DNA of 64,000 nt. It comes from Micropterix aruncella (lineage: Eukaryota; Arthropoda; Insecta; Lepidoptera; Micropterigidae). The first letter of the stretch is position 1. Every line of letters begins with the position of its first letter. The stretch is taken from contig OX155972.1 in the NCBI GenBank assembly GCA_944548615.1, positions 5,400,975 through 5,464,974 on the forward strand, in the 5' to 3' direction. The notes under the pieces were generated by a model. The model did not search any database. It was given only the letters and a program-made list of their open reading frames with translations, and was not told the DNA's origin. Made by a program: the position numbers and the translations under genes. This document shows positions 33,010 to 43,316 of this stretch, piece after piece.

Positions 33010-33620
33010 CCGGCATGTAACTCAAACATAATTTAAAGATTTAAAATTGAAATTTGGTACACAGGTGCCTTCTTGGGCCGAAATTTTATTGTGAAATAGT
33101 GCCTTATTGAAAAAATCATTACCAACGTTACTAAAAATTTTGGTTGGAATATCTAATATACAAGCGACACAAATAATATTTAAATCAAACATATTTTATT
33201 TAATTAGTAAGATCCTAAAAGCGCCGACTCTTGGGACGCATGGCTCGTTTGAAATTCGAATTCGAAGGCTGACGGCGACCTGAGGTTGCAATTTGATTTT
33301 TAAATTGATTAAGATGACGCGTGTTCGAAATTCAAATTGGTTGCGTCGTATATTTAATAGGAATTTCGTTAACCGCTCGACTTTACTTATGAAATGAATA
33401 TTCAGATGAATTGAGTCTGCGGCTACTGGCCGGGAAAATACTGACACTACGGTTTTTTTTTAATTTTAACTGGTAGTTGTACTTTATTACTGATTTGTTT
33501 TTCTTGTTTCATGATTTCACATTATTGACGACTTTCTATTCGAATACTACCAAAATTATTTTCAAAGTTGCTCTACATTTTACTCCGTTTAATATGTTAT
33601 TTTACTTATTAAATTAGCAA
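33010..33620 (-). repeat. DR1 dispersed repeat, longer copy
   Basis: Reverse copy of 37740-38360. Shared blocks: GGTACACAGGTGCCTTCTTG near 33056, ATTTTGGTTGGAATATC, TCCTAAAAGCGCCGACTC near 33210, AAATTCGAATTCGAAGGCTG, TGCAATTTGATTTTTAAA, GCGTCGTATA, TATGAAATGAATATTCAG, TTTCATGATTTCACATTATT. The 83-aa frame at 33196-33447 is not conserved and not considered a gene. Confidence 0.65.
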
Positions 33621-33708
33621 ATTTTTAATTAGCACAATATGGAGCTGTTACTGAATTGACTCGTCATTGAAGCTGACGCTGAAAACTATGAAAACGGTGG
33701 CTTACAGC

Positions 33709-34562
33709 CAGTGGCGGCGCTAGGCGTCGGCGACGTCGGCGACCGCCGACGGCCTCGCACCTAAGGACACTCGCAAAACTTTTACAAATTATTTAAATGC
33801 ATTTACAGACTTTTGAAATGCATTACAGTTAACTTTTTTAACACAATGATAGATGCTATTATAGTCGACACCGAATGTCGATTTAAAGCGCTCAATGAAT
33901 ATTTTGAACAATTTGGTTTTATTTATGATATCAGTTATTTAAAATCGATATCAAAAGAGGACCTTCTCAAGCATTGTAATGATTTAGGTACAATACTGCG
34001 GGAAGGCGACGGCGAAAACAGCGACATACAGCCTTTCGAGCTATATGAAGAGCTACAGCTTTAAAAAGCGAATTCACTTGACTCTGTCAACGACGCGAAA
34101 CAACTCATTCAGTACATTTTAGAAAATAATTTGGAAGAAATATATCCAAATGTTTACATAGCAATTAGAATCATGCTCACAGTTCCCGTCAGTACAGCTT
34201 CCGCTGAGAGAAACTTCTAAAAGTTAAAATTGATTAAGACCTACTTGAGAAGCACGATGACCCAAGAGGGACTATATGCGTTATCAATTCTATCAATTGA
34301 AGCTGAAATAGCAGCTAGTATTAGCTATGACATAATCCTGAAAAAGTTCAGTGAAGCCAAAAGCCGAAAAATTCGTCTATTTTAATTTCTATATGTGTAA
34401 TTTTTAACATCATTTGATTAGCAATAAAACTCGTTTAGTCATACATTAGTTTCACTATAATTCGGCTCATGAAATCTAACGTTTTCTTTTTGACTGGGGA
34501 ATAAAAAAGGCCTCGCGAACCTAATTTCGCCGACGTCCAAGTGTGGTCTAGCGCCGCCACTG
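33709..34562 (+). mobile_element. Internally deleted hAT element with 8-bp TSD
   Basis: Bounded by CTTACAGC at 33701-33708 and again at 34563-34570, an exact 8-bp target duplication. The ends are inverted: CAGTGGCGGCGCTAG at 33709 and CTAGCGCCGCCACTG ending at 34562. Inside is the C-terminal part of a hAT transposase only. Total 854 bp, far shorter than an autonomous hAT. Terminal CAGTGGCG and 8-bp TSD are diagnostic for hAT. Confidence 0.93.
33813..34385 (+). pseudogene. hAT transposase C-terminal (dimerisation) remnant
   Basis: One reading frame through two stops (34062-34064 and 34218-34220). After an ATG-initiated 83 codons (MIDAIIVDTECRFKALNEYF) it reads DAKQLIQYILENNLEEIYPN, VYIAIRIMLTVPVSTASAER, NF, stop, KLKLIKTYLRSTMTQEGLYA, LSILSIEAEIA. 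This is the hAT dimerisation region of the ZMYM/TTF-type transposase group (PN...A.RI.LT.PVS.ASAERSFSKLK.IK.YLRS.M...RL..L). The catalytic core and BED/TTF zinc finger are missing. Confidence 0.85.
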
Positions 34563-34570
34563 CTTACAGC

Positions 34571-35149
34571 GGTAATCGTTTTAACGACTAATTCATCATT
34601 TAAAAAAAAATTAAAAGCAACGATATAAAATGAGTAATAAAAAACAAACCGTGAAAAAAACATCGTTAATCTTCAGCGGCAATGTCGTCTACGAGATGAG
34701 AGTTTTACATACCAACCTACTGGTTGTACAATATTTTTACATGATGCGTGTGCCTGGTTATATAAGGTAAACAGAAACTGACTGCCTTACTTTCTTTTCT
34801 GCACGGCTTTCGGCCTTGTATATTCGCTTTAATCTCTGCGCGGAAATATCGCCACCAATATTTCGCTCACGTCCTGGCAAACATGCTGAGGGAAGGGAAG
34901 GCCACTTATCAGAATCTGGTGCTGGGAGCTGACAACAGCTGTTTTTCTTATCCCTCTCCCCTTCGCATCCAACTACATAGCTCTTATTCACTCACCCATC
35001 TTTACCGGGTTTATATTGGATACGGTCCTAGCGAAAATTTGACAATGATTAATCTAAAGTGTGTAATAAAATAGTATAACGAGGATAATGTTTAATTTTT
35101 TAATGATCATGATTGAATGTTTCTATAGAACAATATATGCAATAGAAAG
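34571..35149. other. Unassigned spacer
   Basis: Overlapping frames of 63-77 aa on both strands at 34758-35074 have no similarity. No repeat boundaries seen. Confidence 0.35.
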
Positions 35150-35720
35150 GCGTCAATCTCTCCGGGCGAACTCGTCACGCCAGGGAGTTATGACGGTATC
35201 AGATCGTTCTGTCTCTCATAAGGTGAACGTAAAAGACTTACAATCCATTGTTTAACAAAGCCGACAAACCCGTAAGAGTCCAACGCCTTACCGCGAGGTA
35301 CTGATAAGAGAACCTACCGAGCTAACCTCGCTCCCTTATTGCCATATTTTGACGGATTTCTCCATCGTCTAGTCTGCTCCAAGATTCGAAGTCGATTTCC
35401 CGGCCTCAACCTGGTACTAGCGGTCAATCAGTTCGAAATTATAAAGTACCGTGGCGCTGTCTGCCCGACAATTTTACACCTGATCGGTTGGACAACGGAT
35501 CGTTTCAAAGATGGCCGACATCAGGTCAAAAACAACCTTGGTTACTTATGAAGCGTACGCTTCCCGACTGCCCTGGTTATTCGCCAAAGTGCATAGTCGA
35601 TTCGCAAACGCTGCACGGTGCGCGAACCGCTTGGTATCGCAGAGTCTATTCCAGGTTAATCCCTCTTCAAAGAGGTTACCCGATGGGAGCTGAACCGTGA
35701 ATTGGGCCGACCCAAGGTAA
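35150..35720 (+). repeat. GCR family copy D
   Basis: Diverged but colinear: TCCGGGCGAACTCGTCACGC near 35160, CAACGCCTTACCGCGAGG near 35280, CTACCGAGCTAACCTCGC, CTGATCGGTTGG, GCTGCACGGTGCGCGAACCG near 35610, CCCGATGGGAGCTGAACCGT near 35679. Three overlapping plus-strand frames of 60-70 aa exist at 35488-35700 but are not conserved in other copies. Confidence 0.6.
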
Positions 35721-35857
35721 TAAACATGTCATGACAACAAGCAGCACTGAAGCATTAGATGCCACAACAATCTTTATAATTAATCCAGAATCCCTATAAA
35801 AATTGCATAGTACATCGTTCTAGATAAATAAAGGATGGAAATGAGCGTTGGACAACC
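35721..35857. other. Short spacer
   Basis: Nothing recognised. Confidence 0.4.
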
Positions 35858-35865
35858 ATTTAGAG

Positions 35866-36444
35866 AAGCGATTCTTAACCTCGGGTCGCCACCCAAATTT
35901 AGGTCGCGAGATGTATTGGGTTGGGTCGCGGAAATCCCCCAAACGACTTTAAAGAAGTGGTAAAACTTGACCTTTTTAATTGCGAATATTTTTATTTTGT
36001 ATTGATAGGTCGATCGATGTCACTAAACTAGTATAGTGACAATTATTACTAGTCACAGAACAAGGACTAATGGCTGTTTTACTGCCATCTATTGTTCGTT
36101 CACAATCGCGACATGTTAGTTCTGTTCTGAGCAATGAAGCTGAAAAAGCCCTGCTACCATTCCCAACTACTTATTTATGTAAAGCAGGCTCAAAAACACC
36201 AGGGTAGTCACTAATTATTTTGCTGTAAATTTTTTAACTGTTTTAATGCTGAATTGTCTTATTTTAATACAAAACATTTAAATAAAGTTGTTATTTCTAA
36301 TTTTACATCTACATCCTATAAAATTACATAATATATCATTTTAGTCCCTGTCACTGGAAAATAAAATAAAAAATTAGATTAGGGTCGCGTACTTCAAATA
36401 TATTCGTACTTTGGGTCGCCAGCCAAAAAGGTTAAGAACCGCTG
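35866..36444. mobile_element. Non-autonomous hAT element (MITE) with 8-bp TSD
   Basis: ATTTAGAG at 35858-35865 is repeated at 36445-36452. The termini are inverted: AAGCGATTCTTAACCTCGGG at the left and the complement of CAGCGGTTCTTAACC at the right. Both ends carry GGGTCGCCA-type subterminal sequence (GGGTCGCCACCC near 35882, GGGTCGCCAGCC near 36413). No ORF in 579 bp. The CAG(C/T)GGTTCTTAACC terminus is typical of hAT-type elements in many animals. Confidence 0.92.
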
Positions 36445-36452
36445 ATTTAGAG

Positions 36453-37559
36453 TATTGCCAACAAGGGAGAAAGTCGTAGCTATAATTCACACAGAATAAT
36501 TCCACTTTTTCATTTAAAATCATAGACCTATCTTGCCTTTGCGATAGTAGGTAAAATATGTGGAATATAGAGCAAATTACTTTAATAGTGGATTCAGAAT
36601 ACGTGGACCGGCTGGTGGCATTTTAAATAAAGTGCGCACGACGCAGTGTACAAAAATATTGGTTACTTGCTATCTGACGATATTTTAGAGGCATTCTGTT
36701 AATTTTGTCAGTAAAACGCAGTGAGTTGATCGGTTGATGATTTAATTGCGACTGCCTGGTGAGTCGTCGTGTCGAGCTCGCTCGGTGTTTACAGCGATGT
36801 GACATTAATATATGATTTAATATTATTTCGCGCACGTGGAAATACTGTATGGTAATGTTGCGCGTTGTGAATTTGTATTTATTTCTGGCAGGGCAGCCAA
36901 ATTATAACACTGTGACGTAGTCTCTACACTACACCTTCCCCCCATAAACAGGTGGTTTTATGATGATATCATAAAATGCGCTGCCATACGATAACTTAGA
37001 CTGCGTTAACGCGGCGTTGCCTCTTGTCGTCTGAGAAATGGTTCACTGTCAACAATTTAGTTCTTAATTCTAAAGAAACGACGTGCATTAAATGTACTCT
37101 TTCCAATGTGAGGCATAAGGAAACGAACTAATTATTAGATAATAATAGACTTGAATATATAGATATTATTGATTTTTTGCGACTAAATATAGACACTGAA
37201 TCAGAAGGGGTTCCTCGTGTATATAATTTAGTTGAAAAACATAGAACAACAGCTATTGCTTGCTGAAAAATCATACATATGATTGAACAAACATGACACT
37301 AAAATAAATTTCAGTCTGCTGTTAAATATTTTTCCCTACACTTATCAACGCCTACCAAATTATCATTGTTTGAGTTTGTAAAGTCAAAATGGCAGTGGAG
37401 ACCTTGTATAACTTTAAGTCAATTTCAAGTTATCAAATTTAATTTCAATTTTATCTATTTCAAAAAACCCTGTTCAGTGTAAAATTTATATTAATTTAAC
37501 TGACATCTACAGTTGTAAGGAACAAAAATAATTAAATAAAAAATAAAAACCGAATCATT
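36453..37559. other. Unassigned; possible LTR end near 36940
   Basis: ACTGTGACGTAGTCTCTACA near 36910, then CTACACCTTCCCCCC, resembles the end of some insect LTRs and their leader, but no second LTR, TSD or gag/pol is present. The rest (36960-37559) is AT-rich with no similarity. Confidence 0.3.
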
Positions 37560-38601
37560 CGATTGCAAAATTTTAATAAGAATAAAATTACCTTTACAAA
37601 TAAAATAATAAATGTAACAGGTAGGTAAGGTAATAATTAGGAATCATAAATTAAATAAAAACGGTACACAACAACATTTTTTTATATATGAAAGTACATA
37701 AATGGTAACGGAAATAAAAATATAATCTAAGATATTATGTAAAATAACATATAGAAAGAAGTGACAATTTACAACATCTATGAAAATAATGTAGGTAGTA
37801 GTCGAATAGGAAATCGTAAATAATGTGAAATCATGAAACTAGAAATATGAAATCAGTAATAAACATTTAAAAGCAAATCAGTTGAATTCGAATTTTAAAT
37901 AAAAATACAATTACCAATAAAAATAAAAAAAATCGTTTTTATAAATTTGAGATTTCCCAGCCAGAAGCCACAAACTTATTTTACCTGATTATTCATTTCA
38001 TAAATGAAGTCGATGAGCAGTTAACAAAAAATCTTATTTATATACGACGCAAAGCTAAATTTGAATTACGAAATTGCCTCATCTCATTCATTTTAAAAAT
38101 CAAATTGCAAGCGCAGATCGCCTTGAGCTTTCGAATTCGAATTTCGAACGTCGAGTGTCGGCGCTTTTAGGGGCCTTACTATTTATATAATATATGGCGG
38201 ATTTAAATATTATTTGTATCGCTTCTATATGAGATATTCCAACCAAAATTTTTACCAAGATTAGCGATGATTTTTTTAATAAGACTGAGACAAAGATTTT
38301 TTTTTAATATTTCACAATAAGATTTCCCAACAAGGCACCTGTGTACCGAATTACAAGTATTTAAGTCCATTATTTCGAGATTAAAGTGTGACTAGCGTGC
38401 CTTCTGGTTGATCGATTTCAGCTACATACTTTTCAACTCTTGCAATGACCAAATTTTGCCTGCATGCCAAATTTTAGCTCAACCAAAAGGAGCGTTTGAG
38501 GGCTATCATGAAAGAATACGTACACTCACACATACATACACGCACACACAGCCAGACAGACACAAAGACACAAAGAGTCTTTAGTCTGGAAATTGTCTTA
38601 A
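37560..38601 (+). repeat. DR1 dispersed repeat, longest copy
   Basis: Most complete copy. Order: TGAAATCATGAAACTAG near 37828, TTCATTTCATAAATGAAGTC near 37994, TATACGACGC, AAATCAAATTGCAAGC, GAATTTCGAACGTCGAGTGT, GCGCTTTTAGGGGCC near 38160, ATATGGCGGATTTAAATATT, GAGATATTCCAACCAAAATT, CACCTGTGTACCGAATTACA near 38336, AAGTCCATTATTTCGAGATT, CTTTTCAACTCTTGCAATGA, GCATGCCAAATTTTAGCTC near 38452, a CACACA-rich tract, then AGTCTGGAAATTGTCTTAA. No ORF. It is interrupted at its TTAA by the MITE at 38602 and resumes at 39252. Confidence 0.7.
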
Positions 38602-39251
38602 CCCTTCGAGTAGCGGCATAATTTCATGGCAGGCCGCGGCAATTTATTGGAATTTCTTGCAATATCGCCACGCTCGACAAAAACTACTATAACTATGGAA
38701 CTACTATTCTTTTTATGATTACCAACTATGGTAATCATAAAAAGAATAACTGTGCAATGATCGCATTGAAATTTCGTATATAGAATACTAAAATTTCATT
38801 TTGTAAAACAATTAGATAATTATGAATAAATATGAGAAAATCGAACCCTATTTAGAAATTGTAAGTACTATCGTGATCTTTATTAGATTCTATATCAAAG
38901 TTAATATTTCTTATTGCTTTTTTACATACAAAAATATTTAGATATTAGCTCATAAAAACCAATCAAAAATTTTATGATTACTCGAAAAAAAAAGATGTTT
39001 GACAATGGAATTTTACCAGAAATATCCGCGAAATGACGCGCGAAATTATTCTAGCGGCCATCTATATATTTATGGTAATAATGAGGTATTTGATATGGAT
39101 TTTAGGATGCGTTCGAATTAGAAAATAATATTACTGTGCGCTCCGGTAGCAAGCTACCAATATTGGTCGTTACGTAGTCAACGGTCTTCTGATGTGCAGC
39201 CAAATTTAGTCGTTACGTAGCCAAAGGGTTACCCTCGGCGTAGCCAAAGGG
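38602..39251 (+). mobile_element. piggyBac-type MITE at a TTAA site
   Basis: TTAA at 38598-38601 and again at 39252-39255 brackets a 650-bp non-coding element starting CCCTTCGAGTAGCGG and ending CGTAGCCAAAGGG. The TTAA duplication and CCC...GGG ends are the piggyBac signature. Flanking DR1 sequence is continuous across the insertion (GTCTTAA / TTAACATCTCGG). Inside, a perfect 18-bp stem (38706-38723 with 38730-38747, loop AACTAT) is present. Near the right end the terminal GTAGCCAAAGGGTTA motif is duplicated. A second copy lies at 50790-51423. Confidence 0.88.
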
Positions 39252-39893
39252 TTAACATCTCGGCGTGGGAGAGGGAAGGGGGGGGGGGGTGCAAAATGTA
39301 TATATCCGTCTTCACCTCATTTTCTTAGCTCTTTCACAATACTTTAACTCCTCGTCGGGTGGTAGTCCGGTATAGTAAAAATAAAATGTAAAATGTCAAA
39401 ATACCTAACATAATAAATAGCGTTGCAGAAGCAGAATAAAAATATGCGCACACCTATTAAATTACCTACCAACAAGAAGCTCTATTTTTCACATAACGTA
39501 CCCTACAGTCGCTATTAGGGCCTCTTTAAAGTAACTCGCCCTCTTTGATACATAAATTCTGTTACGCTACGGGCGCAAGGCAGTGTAATCACTTACACAG
39601 TGCATAGCAGCGCAGGCACGACACGGCGCACGACTCGCGCATTCTAATGCTATTTATCTGTCTCTTTACTACGCCTCTGTTAGGCATTTATGCTACTTTA
39701 GAGTCTATCTAGATAATCACAAAACATTTATACATATTATATTTCATTTAATTTAGTTCAAGGACATACTTTTATCTCAAGTATATTCATTATAATACCT
39801 ATATATCATACCTAAAATTAAATATAAATATATTTATATACATATATAGTATATTTTTATCTATTTTGTCTCTTCCTTTCACCTCACTTCTTT

Positions 39894-39895
<2 letters not shown>
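39252..39895. other. DR1 end, then spacer
   Basis: 39252-39290 is the 3' end of DR1 (TTAACATCTCGGCGTGGGAG) followed by a run of G (AAGGGGGGGGGGGGTG). The rest is unassigned AT-rich DNA with CACGACACGGCGCACGACTC near 39611. Confidence 0.4.

Positions 39896-39945
<50 letters not shown>
39896..39945. repeat. T50 homopolymer
   Basis: Fifty consecutive T. Could be a poly-A tail of a minus-strand retroposed copy, but no element body can be recognised to its right. Confidence 0.95.
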
Positions 39946-39947
<2 letters not shown>

Positions 39948-40059
39948 TTATCCATATTAATAACATATAATTAATTAATTACAAACTATTGATTAAAAAA
40001 CTAGTAGTGCTTAACATTAATACTTAATTAATCATTGATAAAAAAAAAAAGGTACAGGT

Positions 40060-40262
40060 TCATGTGGATTTTACTGCCTCACTTCCCATCCTTATTCCCC
40101 CTATTCTCAAGCGGAAACAATATAAAATTATATTGCGTTCATTTTGTATACTTCATATTCGGAATCACATTAATGGATTTTTGTCACTTTTAAATAGGTT
40201 TTTATTGCATTGTATGTTATTTTATTCTGTTTGGTTCCAGAATAAAATAAAATAAAATAAAA
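40060..40262 (+). repeat. Possible LINE 3' end with (AAAAT)n tail
   Basis: Ends in AATAAAATAAAATAAAATAA at about 40240-40262, a tail of the kind left by non-LTR elements. The preceding 180 bp has a 63-aa frame with no clear similarity. Low confidence. Confidence 0.3.
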
Positions 40263-40440
40263 TATTTGCCATCCATGCAGTTGCTTCGCATCGTCGCCAC
40301 TCGCGATCCGTCTTTGATGACGATACCTCCATTTGAGCCCCCAGATTCTGAAGCGGCGCCGCGGCGATACGATACACGATTCTCGTCATTTTAGGATATT
40401 TGCGATTCTGGAAGCGATTTGACAGTCCTTCAAGCGTCAG

Positions 40441-40456
40441 AAGTGAGGTTAGGTTA
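40441..40456 (+). repeat. Short TTAGG-type tract
   Basis: GAGGTTAGGTTAGGTTAAAA contains about three units of the arthropod telomere repeat TTAGG. Too short to mean more than a trace. Confidence 0.6.
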
Positions 40457-40619
40457 GGTTAAAAAGTATAAAAAAAAAATTAAAATAGAAATGTTATGGC
40501 TCATAAATAAAAATATATTAGTACAGCTTATTAGTGTTTTAAATGATTTATTAGCTTAGTCAAAGTAGCAGTAAAGAAAAAAAAGTGAAACCCACTCAAT
40601 ATTTTTGTTATAATTTAGG

Positions 40620-41950
40620 CTATAATATCAAAAATATATTGTCGTAATTTTTAGATATTTAGTCGAGTTTATATAGATGAGCGCGGATATTGAGAATGAA
40701 ACGCATTTACCACGTTCTATTTAATCGCTTACGCTAATATACTGACCAGCGAAAATTCAGTATGGCCCGAAGAGGCATCTGTGTACCAAATTCTATTTCT
40801 ATAAGTCCAATATTTCGAGACTGAAATATGACTAATGCGCCCCCTCGACCGATTTTGACCAAAACCTTATCAACTCTTTCCATGACCAAATGATGCCTGT
40901 GTCGCGGAGCAACAATACACACAGAACCCACCTACTCAAAATGTCATAAAAGGAAAGGACTGGAAGAAGACTCCACCCGAAAGCGGCAGGAAGGTGGTGT
41001 CACCGAGGTGCAATGGCGACACCGGAATTAAGGAGATGGCGATGTGCAATGCCATCACTAGGATTACCTACCCCGAACGCCCAATAATCAACACACGTCT
41101 TAAGTGCCTCCAACGAGGCGTTTATTTTAATCATCACAATCAAGCCGTCAACAAGAAGCTAAAAGCAAACATCGAGATAAATGAGAGAGAAAGTACAAAC
41201 CGTCGCGAATCTAACCGCCGTGTTTCGCACGCAAAACGTCACCACAAACAACGAAAACCACATCGCAGCGACTTCTCAGCAGAGAGCTTTTCATCTTGTG
41301 CCACGGCAGTCCGAAGACTGGTGGTGAAGGGGAAGGTTTCAACTGAGGGCGCCGCGACGCAGTATAAACTCAAAACACGAAAAACTAGCGCGCTCACACG
41401 ATCGCTTCCAGCGACTTTCCGGGCGGGAGCCTTACTTCCGGTGGCTACTTAATGCAAAGTAGGTCGGGGGAGGGATCGCCGGTGGCGTCCAGAAGCGATA
41501 AACGTGCGAAATCTAATGTGCGAAACACGACACAATTGCAGCTCAAGCGCCGCCCACGGGACGTCAGCTCGCGGGGGCCAACGGCGGACGACTGAAGTAC
41601 GGCGTCCCGCACAGGTGTGTATATCGGCCGGCCGGCCGGAGTGAAGGAGACAAAGCGAGACAAGAGGGAGACGGGGCGATCGCCGCCCGGCGACTAGTAT
41701 ATATAGACGATAATGTTTGAGCATTTTAATTCACTTTGTACACGACTTTTGGAATAAACTACTGCAATTTGAATATCGATCGCGAGTTTCTTTCCACGAC
41801 GAAAAACCTCGCGACACCTGCATGCCAAATTTCAGCTCAAACGGATTAAGCGTTTGGGCGCTATCATGGAGGATAGCGCCCAAACGCCTGGGCGCTATAC
41901 GCAAAGACACGCAAACAGGCTTTCACATATGAATAGTCTTAATCGTCTCA
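40620..41950 (+). repeat. DR1 copy split by a solo LTR
   Basis: Left half 40620-40899: GAGGCATCTGTGTACCAAAT near 40769, AAGTCCAATATTTCGAGACT, CTTATCAACTCTTTCCATGA, CAAATGATGCCTG. Right half 41817-41950: CCTGCATGCCAAATTTCAGC, GTTTGGGCGCTATCATGG, TATGAATAGTCTTAATCGTC. The halves join exactly as in the intact copy (GCCTGCATGCCAAATT) once the insert 40900-41816 is removed. Confidence 0.75.
40900..41816 (+). mobile_element. Solo LTR (Ty3/Gypsy-like) with 4-bp TSD
   Basis: A 917-bp insert starting TGTCGCGGAG and ending CCTCGCGACA, that is TG...CA with short inverted ends, flanked by CCTG at 40896-40899 and 41817-41820. It has a TATATATA at about 41698 and AATAAA at 41753, consistent with LTR promoter and polyadenylation signals. 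GC-rich compared with surroundings. No internal gag or pol, so it is a solo LTR left by recombination. The 152-aa frame at 40994-41452 is inside the LTR and is not treated as a gene. A 4-bp duplication suits Ty3/Gypsy; family not proven. Confidence 0.85.
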
Positions 41951-43316
41951 AGTAGGATCAACATGTGTATTATATTATATGTAACTTAAAGTAGGTACTC
42001 ATGACAACAAAAAAAAAACGATCCCAAACTTGACTACCTTAGCACTTAATCGATGGTACGATAATACTGTATTGTCGCTAAACTTACATAAGTAGGTATG
42101 CCAAATTTTAAATTAATCGGATACCAGCAAGTGGTTGAAAAATGGTTTGCAAATTTTGAAACGGACATCTCATATATGAATATTGCAAATTAATATACTT
42201 GTAAAGCTTGTAAAAATGTGACATCAGCGAAGATGTTAAAATAGAGACATATTAGCAGATAACAATAAATTAATAGTTTTAAAAAAAACACGCTTTTATA
42301 AATGCACGTAAAAACCAAAAAAAAATATATATACAGGCACTTATGTCAATATTTACACTATATATACTCAATATTTACAAGTCAATATTTATTTATTTAT
42401 TTTTTTATCCTATTTTTTATAGTTACATAAAAAAGATTGTGTTCATTTTTTTAACACATTTTAAAAGAATACATATGAAGAAAATCGCGAAAGGGCATTA
42501 ACTTGTCAGGATCACCCCACTAGGTATACGCCTGTGTTGTGGTGATGGATATATAGTTCTGTGGTATTATTTGCTGAGCCTGTAGCCTTGCCTGCTGTCC
42601 TTCTTCTGTCTTAAAAAAAACAATACGTAATATAATTTAGCATAATATAATATAAATAATATAATATAACTGTTTGCGCCAGTTGCTCTGTGTGGTAATT
42701 GATTATACGCCTGCATTAGATTTGTGAGAAGGCGCCTTAAGATCATTCCAATTACCGGTTATTTATTTCCTACCCCCATCCTACTGTCAAAATACGAAAA
42801 TTCTGTTCTGCATACTGGCTTCCTGTCAATGTTACATCGCACCGCATTTTATTTAAATTCTAACGCGTTTGAGTGATTAATAATGGATTGCTCATCCTAA
42901 CACCGCATCTATAAACCCACCAATCTCGTGTGGACATCAAGAAAGTGGCTCCCGTGTCCTGACCATCTTATTTCCGGATTTTAAGGTAAGCCATCTAAGC
43001 ATATTATTTGATGTAGGTAGTATATCCGATTGCCACACGAAGATATTGTATGAATGTATTGGTACTTTGCCCAATTACAATATATTTATATAAAGATTGG
43101 TGGAACCACCGCTTCGAACCCCAATATGATGTTTGGAATCAGATATTATCCGCTATAATCTGAAACTTTATACACCAATAACATATTACAATATAATATA
43201 ATATCATATTTTTAAACATATAAAATTATATCTATATATACGATACGTAATATTATTTATCTATTATTATATTATACCTCAGTGGAAATTTTATGTTGTA
43301 ATATGTTTTCCTCTAA
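41951..43316. other. Unassigned AT-rich DNA upstream of LINE
   Basis: No ORF1 for the downstream LINE is found here. AT-rich sequence with many TATAATATAATA tracts near 42640-42670 and 43190-43280. Nothing else recognised. Confidence 0.35.

Noticed and set aside
40441..40456. Telomere or interstitial telomeric array
   Set aside because: Only about three TTAGG units; reported as a trace, not an array.
40994..41452. 152-codon plus-strand open frame
   Set aside because: Lies wholly inside the solo LTR, is rich in R/N/H/S as expected from GC-rich non-coding DNA, and resembles nothing known.
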